The notes under the pieces: generated by a model
The model's input: the letters and a program-made list of their open reading frames with translations, nothing else
Told to the model about the DNA's origin: nothing
Databases searched by the model: none
From: an uncultured Anaerolineae bacterium
Lineage (GTDB): Bacteria; Chloroflexota; Anaerolineae; Anaerolineales; Villigracilaceae
DNA: 62,452 nt
Direction: 5' to 3'
Assembly (NCBI GenBank): GCA_937120535.1
Contig: CAKZJX010000031.1
Location: 1 to 62,452 of the forward strand
In this document: one piece after another, positions 44,977 through 53,303 of the stretch
How the letters are laid out: every line of letters starts with the position of its first letter
How positions within the stretch are numbered: the first letter of the stretch is position 1
Translations under genes and position numbers: made by a program

Positions 44977-46386
44977 ATGACTCACTTTTCCATCTTCGAA
45001 AACTTCGGACACTCGCTGAAAGCTCAAGCGCATCGGATTGAAGCGCGCTCAGTAGAAGACGTTGAACGGGCGTTTCGCCTAGCGCGTCAATACGGACTCA
45101 CAGTCACGGCTCGGGGCGCAGGGCGTAGCTACAACGATGCGGCCATGAACGGCGGCGGCATGGTGTTGGATTTCTCGGCCATGAACCGCATCTCGGAATG
45201 GGACCCGAAAACCGGTTTGGTGCGCTGTGAACCTGGGGTCACCATCCGCCAACTCTGGGAGCATGTCTTGCCCGATGGGTGGTGGCCGCCTGTGGTTTCG
45301 GGAACGATGACCACCACTTTGGGGGGCTGCCTAGCGGCTAACATTCATGGGAAGAACAACTTTCATATGGGGACCATCGGCGAGCATGTGGTGGAGTTCA
45401 CGGCGCTGTTGCCCTGCGGCAATTTGGTCACTTGCTCCCCCCAGCAGAACGCCGAACTGTTTTATGCCATGATCGGCGGCTATGGTTTGTTGGGCGTTTT
45501 CTTGACCATTACGTTGCAAATGAAGCGGGTCTTCTCAGGCCTGTTAGAGGTGCATGCCTGGCCAACGTCTACCCTGGCCGACCACCTGAAAAGCTTAGAA
45601 GATCATGCGCCCGATTTCGATTATATTGTCGGCTGGCTGGATTGCATCACTATCGGCCATGGTCAGATCCATGCCGCCCGCCACCTGCACGACGGTGAGG
45701 ATCCGGCACCTCAGCAGACGCTTTCGCTCGCCTATCAAACCTTGCCGAGCCGGCTGTTTGGCGTGATCCCGAAAAGGCCCTTGCACGTCTTGATTCGGCC
45801 CTTTATGAACAACCTGGGTATTTGGGGGATTAACACGGCGAAGTATTTGGTCAGCTTGCGACGTCACGTCTTCCGGCAGAGTCATGCGGCTTTTCATTTT
45901 TTGTTGGATTATGTGCCGAAGTGGGAATTGGCCTACGGAAGCGGCGGCCTAATCCAATACCAGAGCTTGCTGCCGAAGGAGACAGCGCTTCCGGTCTGGA
46001 CCGAAATGTTGGCTCTCGCCAAACGACACGGCGTTCCTCCCTACCTGGGAGTGACCAAACGACATCGCCCCGATCCGTTCCTGCTGAGTCACGCCGTCGA
46101 TGGGTTCTCTCTAGCGATGGATTTCAAGGTGACTGAGGCCAGGCGCCGGCGCTTGTGGCAGGTGTTGCAAGACTTTGACCGGATTGGGCTGGAGGCCGGC
46201 GGGCGGTTCTATTTCGTCAAGAATAGCGAGACAACCGCCGAGACTGCTCGCGCTTTCTACGGCAAAGAGAGGTTGTTGAAGTTCAAGCAACTCAAGCAAC
46301 GCTGCGATCCAGATGGAATATTGCAGTCGGATTTGTATCGGCGCATCTTTGGGCCAGCACTGGCTTCTCTGGATGGTCAGGGATAA
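44977..46386 (+). CDS. FAD-linked oxidase, DprE1-like
   Basis: 469 residues. The PCMH-type FAD-binding domain shows VTARGAGRSYNDAAMNGGG, CEPGVTIRQLWEHVLPDG and SGTMTTTLGGCLAANIHGKN. The C-terminal half has the D-arabinono-1,4-lactone oxidase/DprE1 layout with KRHRPDPFLLSHAVDGFSLAMDF. DprE1 oxidises decaprenyl-phosphoryl-ribose at C2, and the preceding SDR would complete the epimerisation to the arabinose donor. The acceptor and prenyl carrier here are unproven. The ATG at 44977 overlaps a TACAAT word, so the start may be misplaced or the motif may be chance. Confidence 0.78.
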   Translation: MTHFSIFENFGHSLKAQAHRIEARSVEDVERAFRLARQYGLTVTARGAGRSYNDAAMNGGGMVLDFSAMNRISEWDPKTGLVRCEPGVTIRQLWEHVLPDGWWPPVVSGTMTTTLGGCLAANIHGKNNFHMGTIGEHVVEFTALLPCGNLVTCSPQQNAELFYAMIGGYGLLGVFLTITLQMKRVFSGLLEVHAWPTSTLADHLKSLEDHAPDFDYIVGWLDCITIGHGQIHAARHLHDGEDPAPQQTLSLAYQTLPSRLFGVIPKRPLHVLIRPFMNNLGIWGINTAKYLVSLRRHVFRQSHAAFHFLLDYVPKWELAYGSGGLIQYQSLLPKETALPVWTEMLALAKRHGVPPYLGVTKRHRPDPFLLSHAVDGFSLAMDFKVTEARRRRLWQVLQDFDRIGLEAGGRFYFVKNSETTAETARAFYGKERLLKFKQLKQRCDPDGILQSDLYRRIFGPALASLDGQG

Positions 46387-46410
46387 TTTGTTGGCGAAGA
46401 GGGTTTGGCT

Positions 46411-47187
46411 GTGTTGAGCCGGCTAGAGGTGATTGACCTGGGCTTGATCGAATACGAGCGCGCCTGGGCACTGCAAGAGGCCTATGCGGCAGAGATCGCC
46501 GCCGGCCAGCGGCTGCCAACCTTACTGCTGCTGGAACATCCCCACACCTTCACTTTTGGCCGACGCGGCCAGCCCGAACACTTGCTCTGGTCGCCAGAGG
46601 AGCTGGAGCGGCGCGGCGTGACGGTGCACTGGGTGGACCGCGGCGGCGATGTGACGTATCACGGGCCGGGCCAGTTGGTCGGCTATCCCTTGCTGCCCTT
46701 GGAACGCATCGGGCCGGCTCACCTCGGCCGAACCGAAGCGAGAAGTGAGGCGGGAGCGGAGGCAACGCCTGTGGCGGATTACGTCGGGTATATCCGACGC
46801 CTCGAACGGGTTCTGATCCTCGCCCTGGAGCGTTTGGGGGTGAGGGCTGTGCAGCGGGCCGGCCTGAGCGGGGTCTGGCTGCCCCCTGAGGTGTGGGGCC
46901 GACGTCGAGATAGGCAAACCGCTTCAGGGGCCGGCATGGCCAAGATCGCTTCGATCGGGGTGAAAGTGGATGCGCAGGGGATCACCCGCCACGGGTTTGC
47001 TCTGAATGTCTGCCCTGACATGTCGTATTGGAAGGGAATTGTGGCCTGCGGGTTGCACGAGCCAATGGCCGCCCTGGCCGAGGTGATCTCGCCAGCCCTC
47101 TCCATGGAGCAAGTGAAAGCCCAAGTGGTAGCGGCATTTGGACAGGTGTTTGATATGCAACCTATGCTGGTCGAATCGACGGCCTAG
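46411..47187 (+). CDS. lipB: Octanoyl-[acyl-carrier-protein]:protein octanoyltransferase (LipB)
   Basis: 258 residues. LipB signatures: LLLLEHPHTFTFGRRG, VDRGGDVTYHGPGQLVGYPL, KIASIGVKV with the catalytic lysine, and ISYWKGIVACGL-like NVCPDMSYWKGIVACGL with the catalytic Cys. It transfers octanoate from ACP to lipoyl domains. Two insertions (around residues 108-123 and 158-168) lengthen it compared with short homologues. The start codon is unclear: GTG 46411 is favoured; TTG 46405 and TTG 46414 are alternatives, with GAAGAGGG upstream. lipA is not in the window. Confidence 0.9.
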   Translation: MLSRLEVIDLGLIEYERAWALQEAYAAEIAAGQRLPTLLLLEHPHTFTFGRRGQPEHLLWSPEELERRGVTVHWVDRGGDVTYHGPGQLVGYPLLPLERIGPAHLGRTEARSEAGAEATPVADYVGYIRRLERVLILALERLGVRAVQRAGLSGVWLPPEVWGRRRDRQTASGAGMAKIASIGVKVDAQGITRHGFALNVCPDMSYWKGIVACGLHEPMAALAEVISPALSMEQVKAQVVAAFGQVFDMQPMLVESTA

Positions 47188-47220
47188 GGGGTTTAGGACT
47201 TTCGTCGGATGAGCAGAAAA

Positions 47221-47250
47221 TTGACGTTTCGGCGGCATCCCTGTTACACT
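47221..47250 (+). promoter_or_regulatory. Probable promoter of the FHA protein gene
   Basis: TTGACG (47221-47226), 18-base spacer, TACACT (47245-47250). The leader is about 80 bases with AGGAGGT at 47326-47332. Confidence 0.5.
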
Positions 47251-47338
47251 GGGGCAAGAACGTATCTCTCGGGTCGGTGAGTCGCCGTGGGTGCGAGCAG
47301 GTGCGTTTAGGTTGGCAAATGTCTTAGGAGGTTAAGCG

Positions 47339-47902
47339 ATGATCACTAAGTATCAATTCGTAATGCGTAGTGGGCCGACGGCGGGTGCTCTGTATCCGTT
47401 GGAGGGGGAAGCGATCTCCATCGGTCGAGACGCGTCGAGCACGATTCAGATCAATGATCCGGAGGTCTCTCGTCGCCACGCTCGCTTGCAATTTCAAGGG
47501 GGACGATATGTGATCGAGGATTTGGGTTCAACCAACGGCACCTATGTCAATGGACAGCGATTGATAGGGCCGTATGTGCTCAAGCCGGGGGACGTGGTTT
47601 CGCTAGGTGAAAATATCGTGCTGGCGTTTGAGGCTGTGGAGTTCGATCCTGGGGCAACTGTGGCCGTTCAACGAGCAGCGCCGCCTCCTCCGCTGCGTCC
47701 TATGGCTCCGCCCCCGGCGCCGGCCTACGTGGGACAAGTGCCGCCAGGGCCGGCCACGCCTACCCGCAGTATCAATCCGCTTCCGATCACCATCGGTGTG
47801 GGAGTGCTGGTGTTCCTATGCGCTTGTGTGATCTTCTTCTGGTGGGTGGACTCGGCCAATCTGTGGTGTACGTTCTTCCCGTTCCTAGGCGGGTGCCCCT
47901 AG
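47339..47902 (+). CDS. FHA-domain membrane protein
   Basis: 187 residues. The forkhead-associated domain spans about residues 10-95, with ISIGRDASSTIQIN, VSRRHARLQF and IEDLGSTNGTYVNG, i.e. the conserved phosphothreonine-binding Arg, Ser and Asn. A Pro-rich linker (about 105-140) leads to a C-terminal transmembrane helix (about 148-170) and a short Cys-containing tail. It probably reads Ser/Thr-kinase signalling at the inner membrane face. No kinase gene is adjacent. Strong AGGAGGT ribosome-binding site. Confidence 0.82.
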   Translation: MITKYQFVMRSGPTAGALYPLEGEAISIGRDASSTIQINDPEVSRRHARLQFQGGRYVIEDLGSTNGTYVNGQRLIGPYVLKPGDVVSLGENIVLAFEAVEFDPGATVAVQRAAPPPPLRPMAPPPAPAYVGQVPPGPATPTRSINPLPITIGVGVLVFLCACVIFFWWVDSANLWCTFFPFLGGCP

Positions 47903-47937
47903 GCTTCTCCACTCTAGGTGCGAAGAAAGGCCAAGCC

Positions 47938-50900
47938 TTAATCCAGAATATGGTGCTGTAGGTCCCAAAGGCGGCGATAGAGACCATTGCTGGCCAGCAG
48001 GTCGTCGTGATGGCCGCGCTCTACGATGCGACCGCGATCTAGGACCAAGATCTCGTCAACTCGATCCAGGCCAACCAGGCGATGGGTGATTAAGAGGGAG
48101 GTCTTCTGCTTCATCAAGGCGAAGAGGTTCTCTAACACCTGTTGTTCGGTCAGCGGGTCGAGGTTGGCGGTCGGCTCGTCTAGGATCAGGATAGGGGCGT
48201 TCTTGAGGATGGCGCGAGCGATGGCCAGCCGCTGACGCTCGCCGCCGGAAAGACGTAATCCTTGTTCGCCGATGCGCGTGTCGTAGCCATTGGGCAAGCT
48301 CACGATGAAGTCGTGAATCTGGGCTGCTCGAGCAGCAGCCTCGATCTCTTCTTGGGTCAACCGACGACGAGCTAGACGCAAATTGTCGCGAATGGAGGCG
48401 TTGAAGAAGTAGGCGTTTTGCGAGACGACGGCAATGTGAGCGCGAACGTGCTCCGGGTGGAGTTGGCGAATGGAACGACCACCCAAGTAGATGTCTCCGT
48501 CCTGGTATTCCCAGAAGCGCAGGATGAGATGGGCGATGGTGCTCTTGCCGGCGCCGCTCGGGCCGACGATGGCCAGGGAGCGACCGGGCGGCAGGTCAAA
48601 GGTCACATCTTGGACGGCAGGAGGAAGGGGGTCTCTCCCGTTGGGATTGGGGTAGGAAAAGGTCAGGTGGACGATCTGGAGGTGGGGAGGGATCGATTTG
48701 GACGCTAGCTCAGCAGGCGATTCAGGCGGCTCCTCAACGGCGGGACGGGTGTCTACTATTTCAAAGAGGCGCTGCGCCGCCCGCCGACAGGCATTCCACA
48801 TCTGGGCCGCGGCCGGCAGCGGGGTGACGGCTTCAAACGAAGCCAGGGTGAGCAAGGCCAAGGCAGCCAGCATGGGGCCGGCGAGTTGACCGGCGCTGAC
48901 CAGCGGGATGGAAAGCACCAGCACAATCCACAGCCCCAGGTTGGTAAGCAGGATAGAGAAGGCCGAATACAAGCCGGCTATGCGCGCCATGCGACGCTGG
49001 GCCTCGCCATAACGCCAGCCCAGCTCGGTCAGTTGGCTCAGGCGCTCGGCAGATCGGCGGAAAGCAATGAGATCGGCCATGCCTTGGATGCCATCCACCA
49101 GACGGGTATGTAGGTCGGCGCGCAGGGTGATGGTTTGGATGGCGGGGCGACGGCTAAGGACTTGGGAGAGGAGGGGGAGGATCACGCCCAGGGCCAGGAA
49201 CACGGTCAGGTAGGCCGGACCCAGCGTGGGGGAGAAGGAACCGAGGAAGAGGGCGGTTCCCAAACCGACGATCAGCGCAGCGAGGGGCGGTGAAACGACG
49301 CGGACGTAGAAGTTTTCCAGCGTTTCTACATCGCCCACGATGCGGGCCAGCAGATCACCAGAGCGGAATTCCATCAATCGCGCCGGGGCCAACGGTTCCA
49401 GTTTTTCGTAAAACCAGACTCGCAAGCGAGCCAACAGGCGGAAGGTGACGTCGTGAGAGACCAGGCGCTCCAGGTAGCGCAGCAGGGCACGGCTTATACC
49501 AAAGAAACGCGTACCAACTACGGAGACGCCCAGATCAGCAACCGAGGTGACAATGGCTGCAGTGGAGATCAGCCAAGCGGAAGTGCCCATCAAAGCGACA
49601 CTGGCGCCAACGGTGCCGGCACCCAGCAGCACCGAGAGGGCTACCCGTCCCCAGTGGCCCTGCAGGAAGGCTAGCAAGCGGGCCAGGATGGATGCGCCCC
49701 GATAGGGCAATGCGGTCGGCTCGGGAAAGCTCAAGACATCGGAGGCGGGAGAGGTGGCCGGCATAGGGATCGGGCCATCGGAGATCGGGCGTCCTTCGGC
49801 TTCGAAGCCGCTCTGATAGGTGCGCACCATGGCGGCATACAAGCCGTTTTGGGCCAGCAGGTGGCGATGGGTGCCTTGTTCGACCAGACGACCTTGGTCG
49901 AGCACAAGGATACGATCGGCTTGGAAGATGGTGTTCAGGCGATGGGCGATGGTGATCACGGTGCGCCCGCGGATCAGGCGGCGGGTGGATTCTTCGAGCA
50001 GGGCTTCGGTTTCGGGGTCTAGGCTGGAGGTGGGTTCGTCTAGGATGAGGATCGGTGCGTCGAGCAGGAAGGCACGCGCCAGGGCCAGGCGCTGGGCCTG
50101 GCCGGCCGAGAGGCGCGCTCCCCCTTCGCCGATCACGGTGTCGTATCCCTGGGGAAGGGTCTGGATGAAGTCGTGGAGGTGGGCGGAGCGTGCGGCAGCG
50201 ATGACTTCTTGGAGCGAGGCTTCGGGACGGCCGAGTTTGATGTTGTTGGCAATGGTGTCATGGAAGAGGTAAGGGCGCTGCGGCACCCAGGCAATGGTCG
50301 GCCGATGATGTTGGGGAGGCGGGAAAGGTAGCAAGCGACCGTTTACGCTCAGAGAGAGACTCCCCGAGGTGGGATGCAGAAATCCCAACAGCAGGTTGAC
50401 CAATGTGGATTTGCCGGCGCCGGTCTTGCCAACCAGAGCCAGGTGTTGATCGGATGGGATGCTCAGGGTTATTCCTTGCAGGGCCGGCGTGGTCTCTCCG
50501 GGGTAGGTGTAAGTGAGATCTTGGATGTGGATGGTGAAAGGGGTACTTTTGAGATCGGGGAGAGGGGAAGGGGCCTCTGGAACATCAGTAGAGGTGGGGG
50601 GCGGCGGCGCTGGAACGTCGAGGACTTCAAAGATGCGCCGGGCGGCGGTGACGCCCGACATGCCGGCGTGAAAGCGCGCCCCCAGAGCTCGCAGGGGCAT
50701 GTAGAATTCGGGAGCCAACACCAACAGGAAGAGGGCCGGCTGGAATTCGATGAAGCCGTACAGCAGGCGGAAGCCGATCTCCACGGCAACGATGGCGGTG
50801 CTGATGGTGGCCAAGAGCTCCAACGCCAGCGCCGAGAGAAAGGTGACGCGCAATACGCCGAGGGTGGCCTGACGATACTGTTCGCTGGCCTGGGCGATGG

Positions 50901-51555
50901 TTTTGGTTTGTGCTTTGGAGCGACCGAATACCTTGAGGGTGGTCAAGCCCTGCAAACTATCCAGAAAGTGGGCGCTTAGCAGGCTGAGCTTTTCGTACTG
51001 GCGGTGGGTGATGGCTTCGGCGCCTTTGCCGATCATGATCATAAAGAAGGGGATCAGCGGCGCAGTCACCAGAAACACAAAGCCTGTCAACAGGTCAATC
51101 GGAAAGACCACGACCAGAATGGAGAACGGCACCAAGGCCGTGATCACTAGGTGGGGCAGGTATTGGCTGTAGTAGGCATCGAGGGCTTCGATGCCTTCTA
51201 CTGCGGCGGTGGTCAGCTCGCCGGTGCGCTGGCCGCGGGTGTAGGCTGGCCCGAGGCGCAGCAGGTGGGCGAATAAGCGCTGGCGCAGGTCGGTCTTCAC
51301 GCGGACGGCCACAACGTTGGCCGTCACTTCGCTGCCCCAGGTGAGGGCGGCGCGCAGGGCGATCAGGAACAGGAATCCAAGCAGGGCACGGCTCACCTGA
51401 TCGAGGGCATGTCCTCTCAGAAAGACGTCATTGATAATGCGACTGAGCAGCCAAGCTTGGGCGATAGTCGCCAGGCCGGCTAGAAAGCTGCTCAGGATGG
51501 TCATCAAAAACGGGAGACGGGCATGACGAGCAAGAGCAATTAGACGACGGTGCAT
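47938..51555 (-). CDS. cydDC: Fused CydD-CydC ABC transporter (thiol exporter for cytochrome bd assembly)
   Basis: 1205 residues, two complete ABC exporter halves in one chain. First half: six-helix membrane domain (about 15-310), Walker A VGKTGAGKSTLVN, signature LSAGQ, Walker B LILDEPTSSLD. Second half: membrane domain (about 640-920), Walker A VGPSGAGKSTIAH, signature LSGGE, Walker B LILDEPTANLD. CydDC usually is a heterodimer exporting glutathione/cysteine; the order here is CydD then CydC with a Pro-rich linker near residue 590-620. The ATG at 51555 is 7 bases after a TACACT box, so it has its own leaderless promoter although it lies downstream of the cydAB genes. Confidence 0.88.
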   Translation of the reverse strand: MHRRLIALARHARLPFLMTILSSFLAGLATIAQAWLLSRIINDVFLRGHALDQVSRALLGFLFLIALRAALTWGSEVTANVVAVRVKTDLRQRLFAHLLRLGPAYTRGQRTGELTTAAVEGIEALDAYYSQYLPHLVITALVPFSILVVVFPIDLLTGFVFLVTAPLIPFFMIMIGKGAEAITHRQYEKLSLLSAHFLDSLQGLTTLKVFGRSKAQTKTIAQASEQYRQATLGVLRVTFLSALALELLATISTAIVAVEIGFRLLYGFIEFQPALFLLVLAPEFYMPLRALGARFHAGMSGVTAARRIFEVLDVPAPPPPTSTDVPEAPSPLPDLKSTPFTIHIQDLTYTYPGETTPALQGITLSIPSDQHLALVGKTGAGKSTLVNLLLGFLHPTSGSLSLSVNGRLLPFPPPQHHRPTIAWVPQRPYLFHDTIANNIKLGRPEASLQEVIAAARSAHLHDFIQTLPQGYDTVIGEGGARLSAGQAQRLALARAFLLDAPILILDEPTSSLDPETEALLEESTRRLIRGRTVITIAHRLNTIFQADRILVLDQGRLVEQGTHRHLLAQNGLYAAMVRTYQSGFEAEGRPISDGPIPMPATSPASDVLSFPEPTALPYRGASILARLLAFLQGHWGRVALSVLLGAGTVGASVALMGTSAWLISTAAIVTSVADLGVSVVGTRFFGISRALLRYLERLVSHDVTFRLLARLRVWFYEKLEPLAPARLMEFRSGDLLARIVGDVETLENFYVRVVSPPLAALIVGLGTALFLGSFSPTLGPAYLTVFLALGVILPLLSQVLSRRPAIQTITLRADLHTRLVDGIQGMADLIAFRRSAERLSQLTELGWRYGEAQRRMARIAGLYSAFSILLTNLGLWIVLVLSIPLVSAGQLAGPMLAALALLTLASFEAVTPLPAAAQMWNACRRAAQRLFEIVDTRPAVEEPPESPAELASKSIPPHLQIVHLTFSYPNPNGRDPLPPAVQDVTFDLPPGRSLAIVGPSGAGKSTIAHLILRFWEYQDGDIYLGGRSIRQLHPEHVRAHIAVVSQNAYFFNASIRDNLRLARRRLTQEEIEAAARAAQIHDFIVSLPNGYDTRIGEQGLRLSGGERQRLAIARAILKNAPILILDEPTANLDPLTEQQVLENLFALMKQKTSLLITHRLVGLDRVDEILVLDRGRIVERGHHDDLLASNGLYRRLWDLQHHILD

Positions 51556-51562
51556 AGCCTAA

Positions 51563-51568
51563 AGTGTA
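51563..51568 (-). promoter_or_regulatory. -10 box (TACACT, minus strand), leaderless arrangement, cydDC
   Basis: GGTACACT on the minus strand is followed after 7 bases by the ATG at 51555. Confidence 0.5.
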
Positions 51569-51601
51569 CCGATAAAAGAGAGGGATGGGAAGGGCAAACG
51601 A

Positions 51602-51634
51602 GAAGGGTTGAACGGCTTGCCCCTTCAACCCTTC
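51602..51634. terminator. 11-bp hairpin terminator after the cydAB-SQR unit
   Basis: GAAGGGTTGAA (51602-51612) pairs with TTCAACCCTTC (51624-51634), 11-base loop. On the minus strand it lies about 25 bases after the stop of the 42-residue ORF and is followed by TCGTTTGCC. Confidence 0.6.
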
Positions 51635-51658
51635 ACACAGGCCAAACGATGGAAGGGA

Positions 51659-51787
51659 TTACTTCCACTTGCTCTGAACGGCTGCGATATACACTTTGAT
51701 ACTGAGGACGATAAAGCGCCAGAGCTGGTAGAGCTTGAAGCTCATCCAGAATTTTTCAGCTTTGGAGAATTCTTGCGACCCAGACAT
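51659..51787 (-). CDS. Small 42-residue protein, possible respiratory microprotein
   Basis: ATG at 51787, stop at 51661-51659. The sequence starts MSGSQEFSKAEKFWMSFK and has a hydrophobic central segment (LWRFIVLSIKVYIAAV, about residues 22-37) with a basic C-terminus (KWK). AGAGGA lies 6-8 bases upstream of the ATG. It starts 12 bases after the SQR-like stop and is followed by a terminator, so it is the last gene of the cyd unit. CydX-type microproteins also have one helix, but this one has an N-terminal soluble half and I do not recognise its family. Confidence 0.55.
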   Translation of the reverse strand: MSGSQEFSKAEKFWMSFKLYQLWRFIVLSIKVYIAAVQSKWK

Positions 51788-51798
51788 AGGATTCCTCT

Positions 51799-53238
51799 CT
51801 ATTCAGGGATAAGTGTCCAGCCGGGTAGGCCTTTGAACTTCCAGATGAAGGTGTGGTGGAGCATGAACTTCATCCATGCGCCAGCCAAGCCCATCTCCAG
51901 ATGGGAGATGAACAGATCGCGCCCATATTCGTTGTGGTACTTCTTGCGATTGGGAACCACCGGACGCATCACAATGGTGACAGCATTTCCATCCCACAGC
52001 GAGTCACCCATGGAGGCGATACAGGCGACAACCATCTCGCTCATGCGCTCTTCGTGGGTCATAGAGCCTTTTTCGATCAGGTCAATCACGTTCATGGCCA
52101 CCACGCGCCCGATCATACCGCTCACCATGCCCGTGCGCGGGGGCGAAGCGGTGATCGCCAGGTTGTTCTTGTTGGTAAACGGTTTAGAGATAGGCCCAGG
52201 AGGTGCAAAGGCGATGCCGGCAGCAAAGATGTTGGGATAGTTGGGATTCTGGTAGCGGGCCGGCCAGGCTTCCGGAGTTTGGGCCAATTCCTCATAGGAG
52301 AGGCCATAGATCGCGTCTACCACCACAAAACCGGCTGGGTTGACCAATTTGCTCGAGACATCCGACCCATCCTTGCCGATATACTTGAAAGGCTGGCCCT
52401 TGAATTGGGGGATGAGCATGGCGAAGTCAAATTCGGTAACCCCTTCCTCGCCCTGATAGTTTTGCCAATAGATCTTGCCTTCTTCGACTTTGGTCACGCC
52501 GGTTTGCACTTGGTAGCGAATGCCGTGATCGTTGAACACAGAGCGAATGAATTCCTCACTGCGCAAGATATGGCCGTTGCGTTTGATCTGCACGCCGTTG
52601 ACGCCGAAATCGCCCAGCTCCGGCTCGTTCGAAAGCCAGAGCAGATCGGCTTTATCGCGCAGACCTTTTTTGAGCAGATCTTTGTGGATATTGACGAGGT
52701 ATTCAAAGGCTGCTCCCTGACAGGTAGCCAGAGGATGCCCCGTACCGACCACGATCTTGACCTTCTCCCCTTTGCGCATTCGCTCGCATAAGGCCAGGTA
52801 GGCATCGCGAGCTTTGACCGCATGGGGCAAGGTGCATATGGAATGGGTGTAACCGTTTTCCGGGCCCAGGCCAGGCGTGCCAGCGTAATTCAGGAAGGGG
52901 CCGCTGGCGATGATCAAATAATCGTAATCCAAGCGGACAGTTTGGCCGCTGCCGATTTCCGTTTCAATGATATATTGATCGCCTGGGTCGGGATGGATCT
53001 CGGTGACAGCAGCATGAACAAAGCGAATGTTTTTGCGATCATAGACCGGCTTGAGCTTAAAAATGGTCTGTTCCGGCTTCATGTGACCCATGCCGACCCA
53101 GACCCAGGATGGCACGTAACCGAACACATCCCGGTTGCTGACCACGGTGATCTCATGCTTCTTGCCGATCTTGCTGCCAAGATAAAGGGCCGCCGTTTGG
53201 CCGGCAAAACCTGAGCCAATCACAACTACTTTTGCCAT
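51799..53238 (-). CDS. Sulfide:quinone oxidoreductase-like FAD flavoprotein
   Basis: 479 residues. N-terminal FAD motif KVVVIGSGFAGQTAALYLG; YDYLIIASGPFLNYAG in the second dinucleotide region; cysteines near ICTLPHAVKARDA, LATCQGAAFEY and VVACIASMGD at positions like those of sulfide:quinone reductases. The C-terminus has an amphipathic stretch (MKFMLHHTFIWKFKGLPG) for membrane binding. It would reduce quinone with sulfide; an NDH-2-like role with NADH cannot be excluded. The ATG at 53238 has GGAGAT upstream. It lies 65 bases after cydB in the same direction, so its electrons may go straight to cytochrome bd. Confidence 0.75.
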   Translation of the reverse strand: MAKVVVIGSGFAGQTAALYLGSKIGKKHEITVVSNRDVFGYVPSWVWVGMGHMKPEQTIFKLKPVYDRKNIRFVHAAVTEIHPDPGDQYIIETEIGSGQTVRLDYDYLIIASGPFLNYAGTPGLGPENGYTHSICTLPHAVKARDAYLALCERMRKGEKVKIVVGTGHPLATCQGAAFEYLVNIHKDLLKKGLRDKADLLWLSNEPELGDFGVNGVQIKRNGHILRSEEFIRSVFNDHGIRYQVQTGVTKVEEGKIYWQNYQGEEGVTEFDFAMLIPQFKGQPFKYIGKDGSDVSSKLVNPAGFVVVDAIYGLSYEELAQTPEAWPARYQNPNYPNIFAAGIAFAPPGPISKPFTNKNNLAITASPPRTGMVSGMIGRVVAMNVIDLIEKGSMTHEERMSEMVVACIASMGDSLWDGNAVTIVMRPVVPNRKKYHNEYGRDLFISHLEMGLAGAWMKFMLHHTFIWKFKGLPGWTLIPE

Positions 53239-53303
53239 TCGTATCTCCATAGATTGTGAAATAAGTAACAAGACGGAGGGCTTTGCCTCCGCCTTGTTTT
53301 GGA

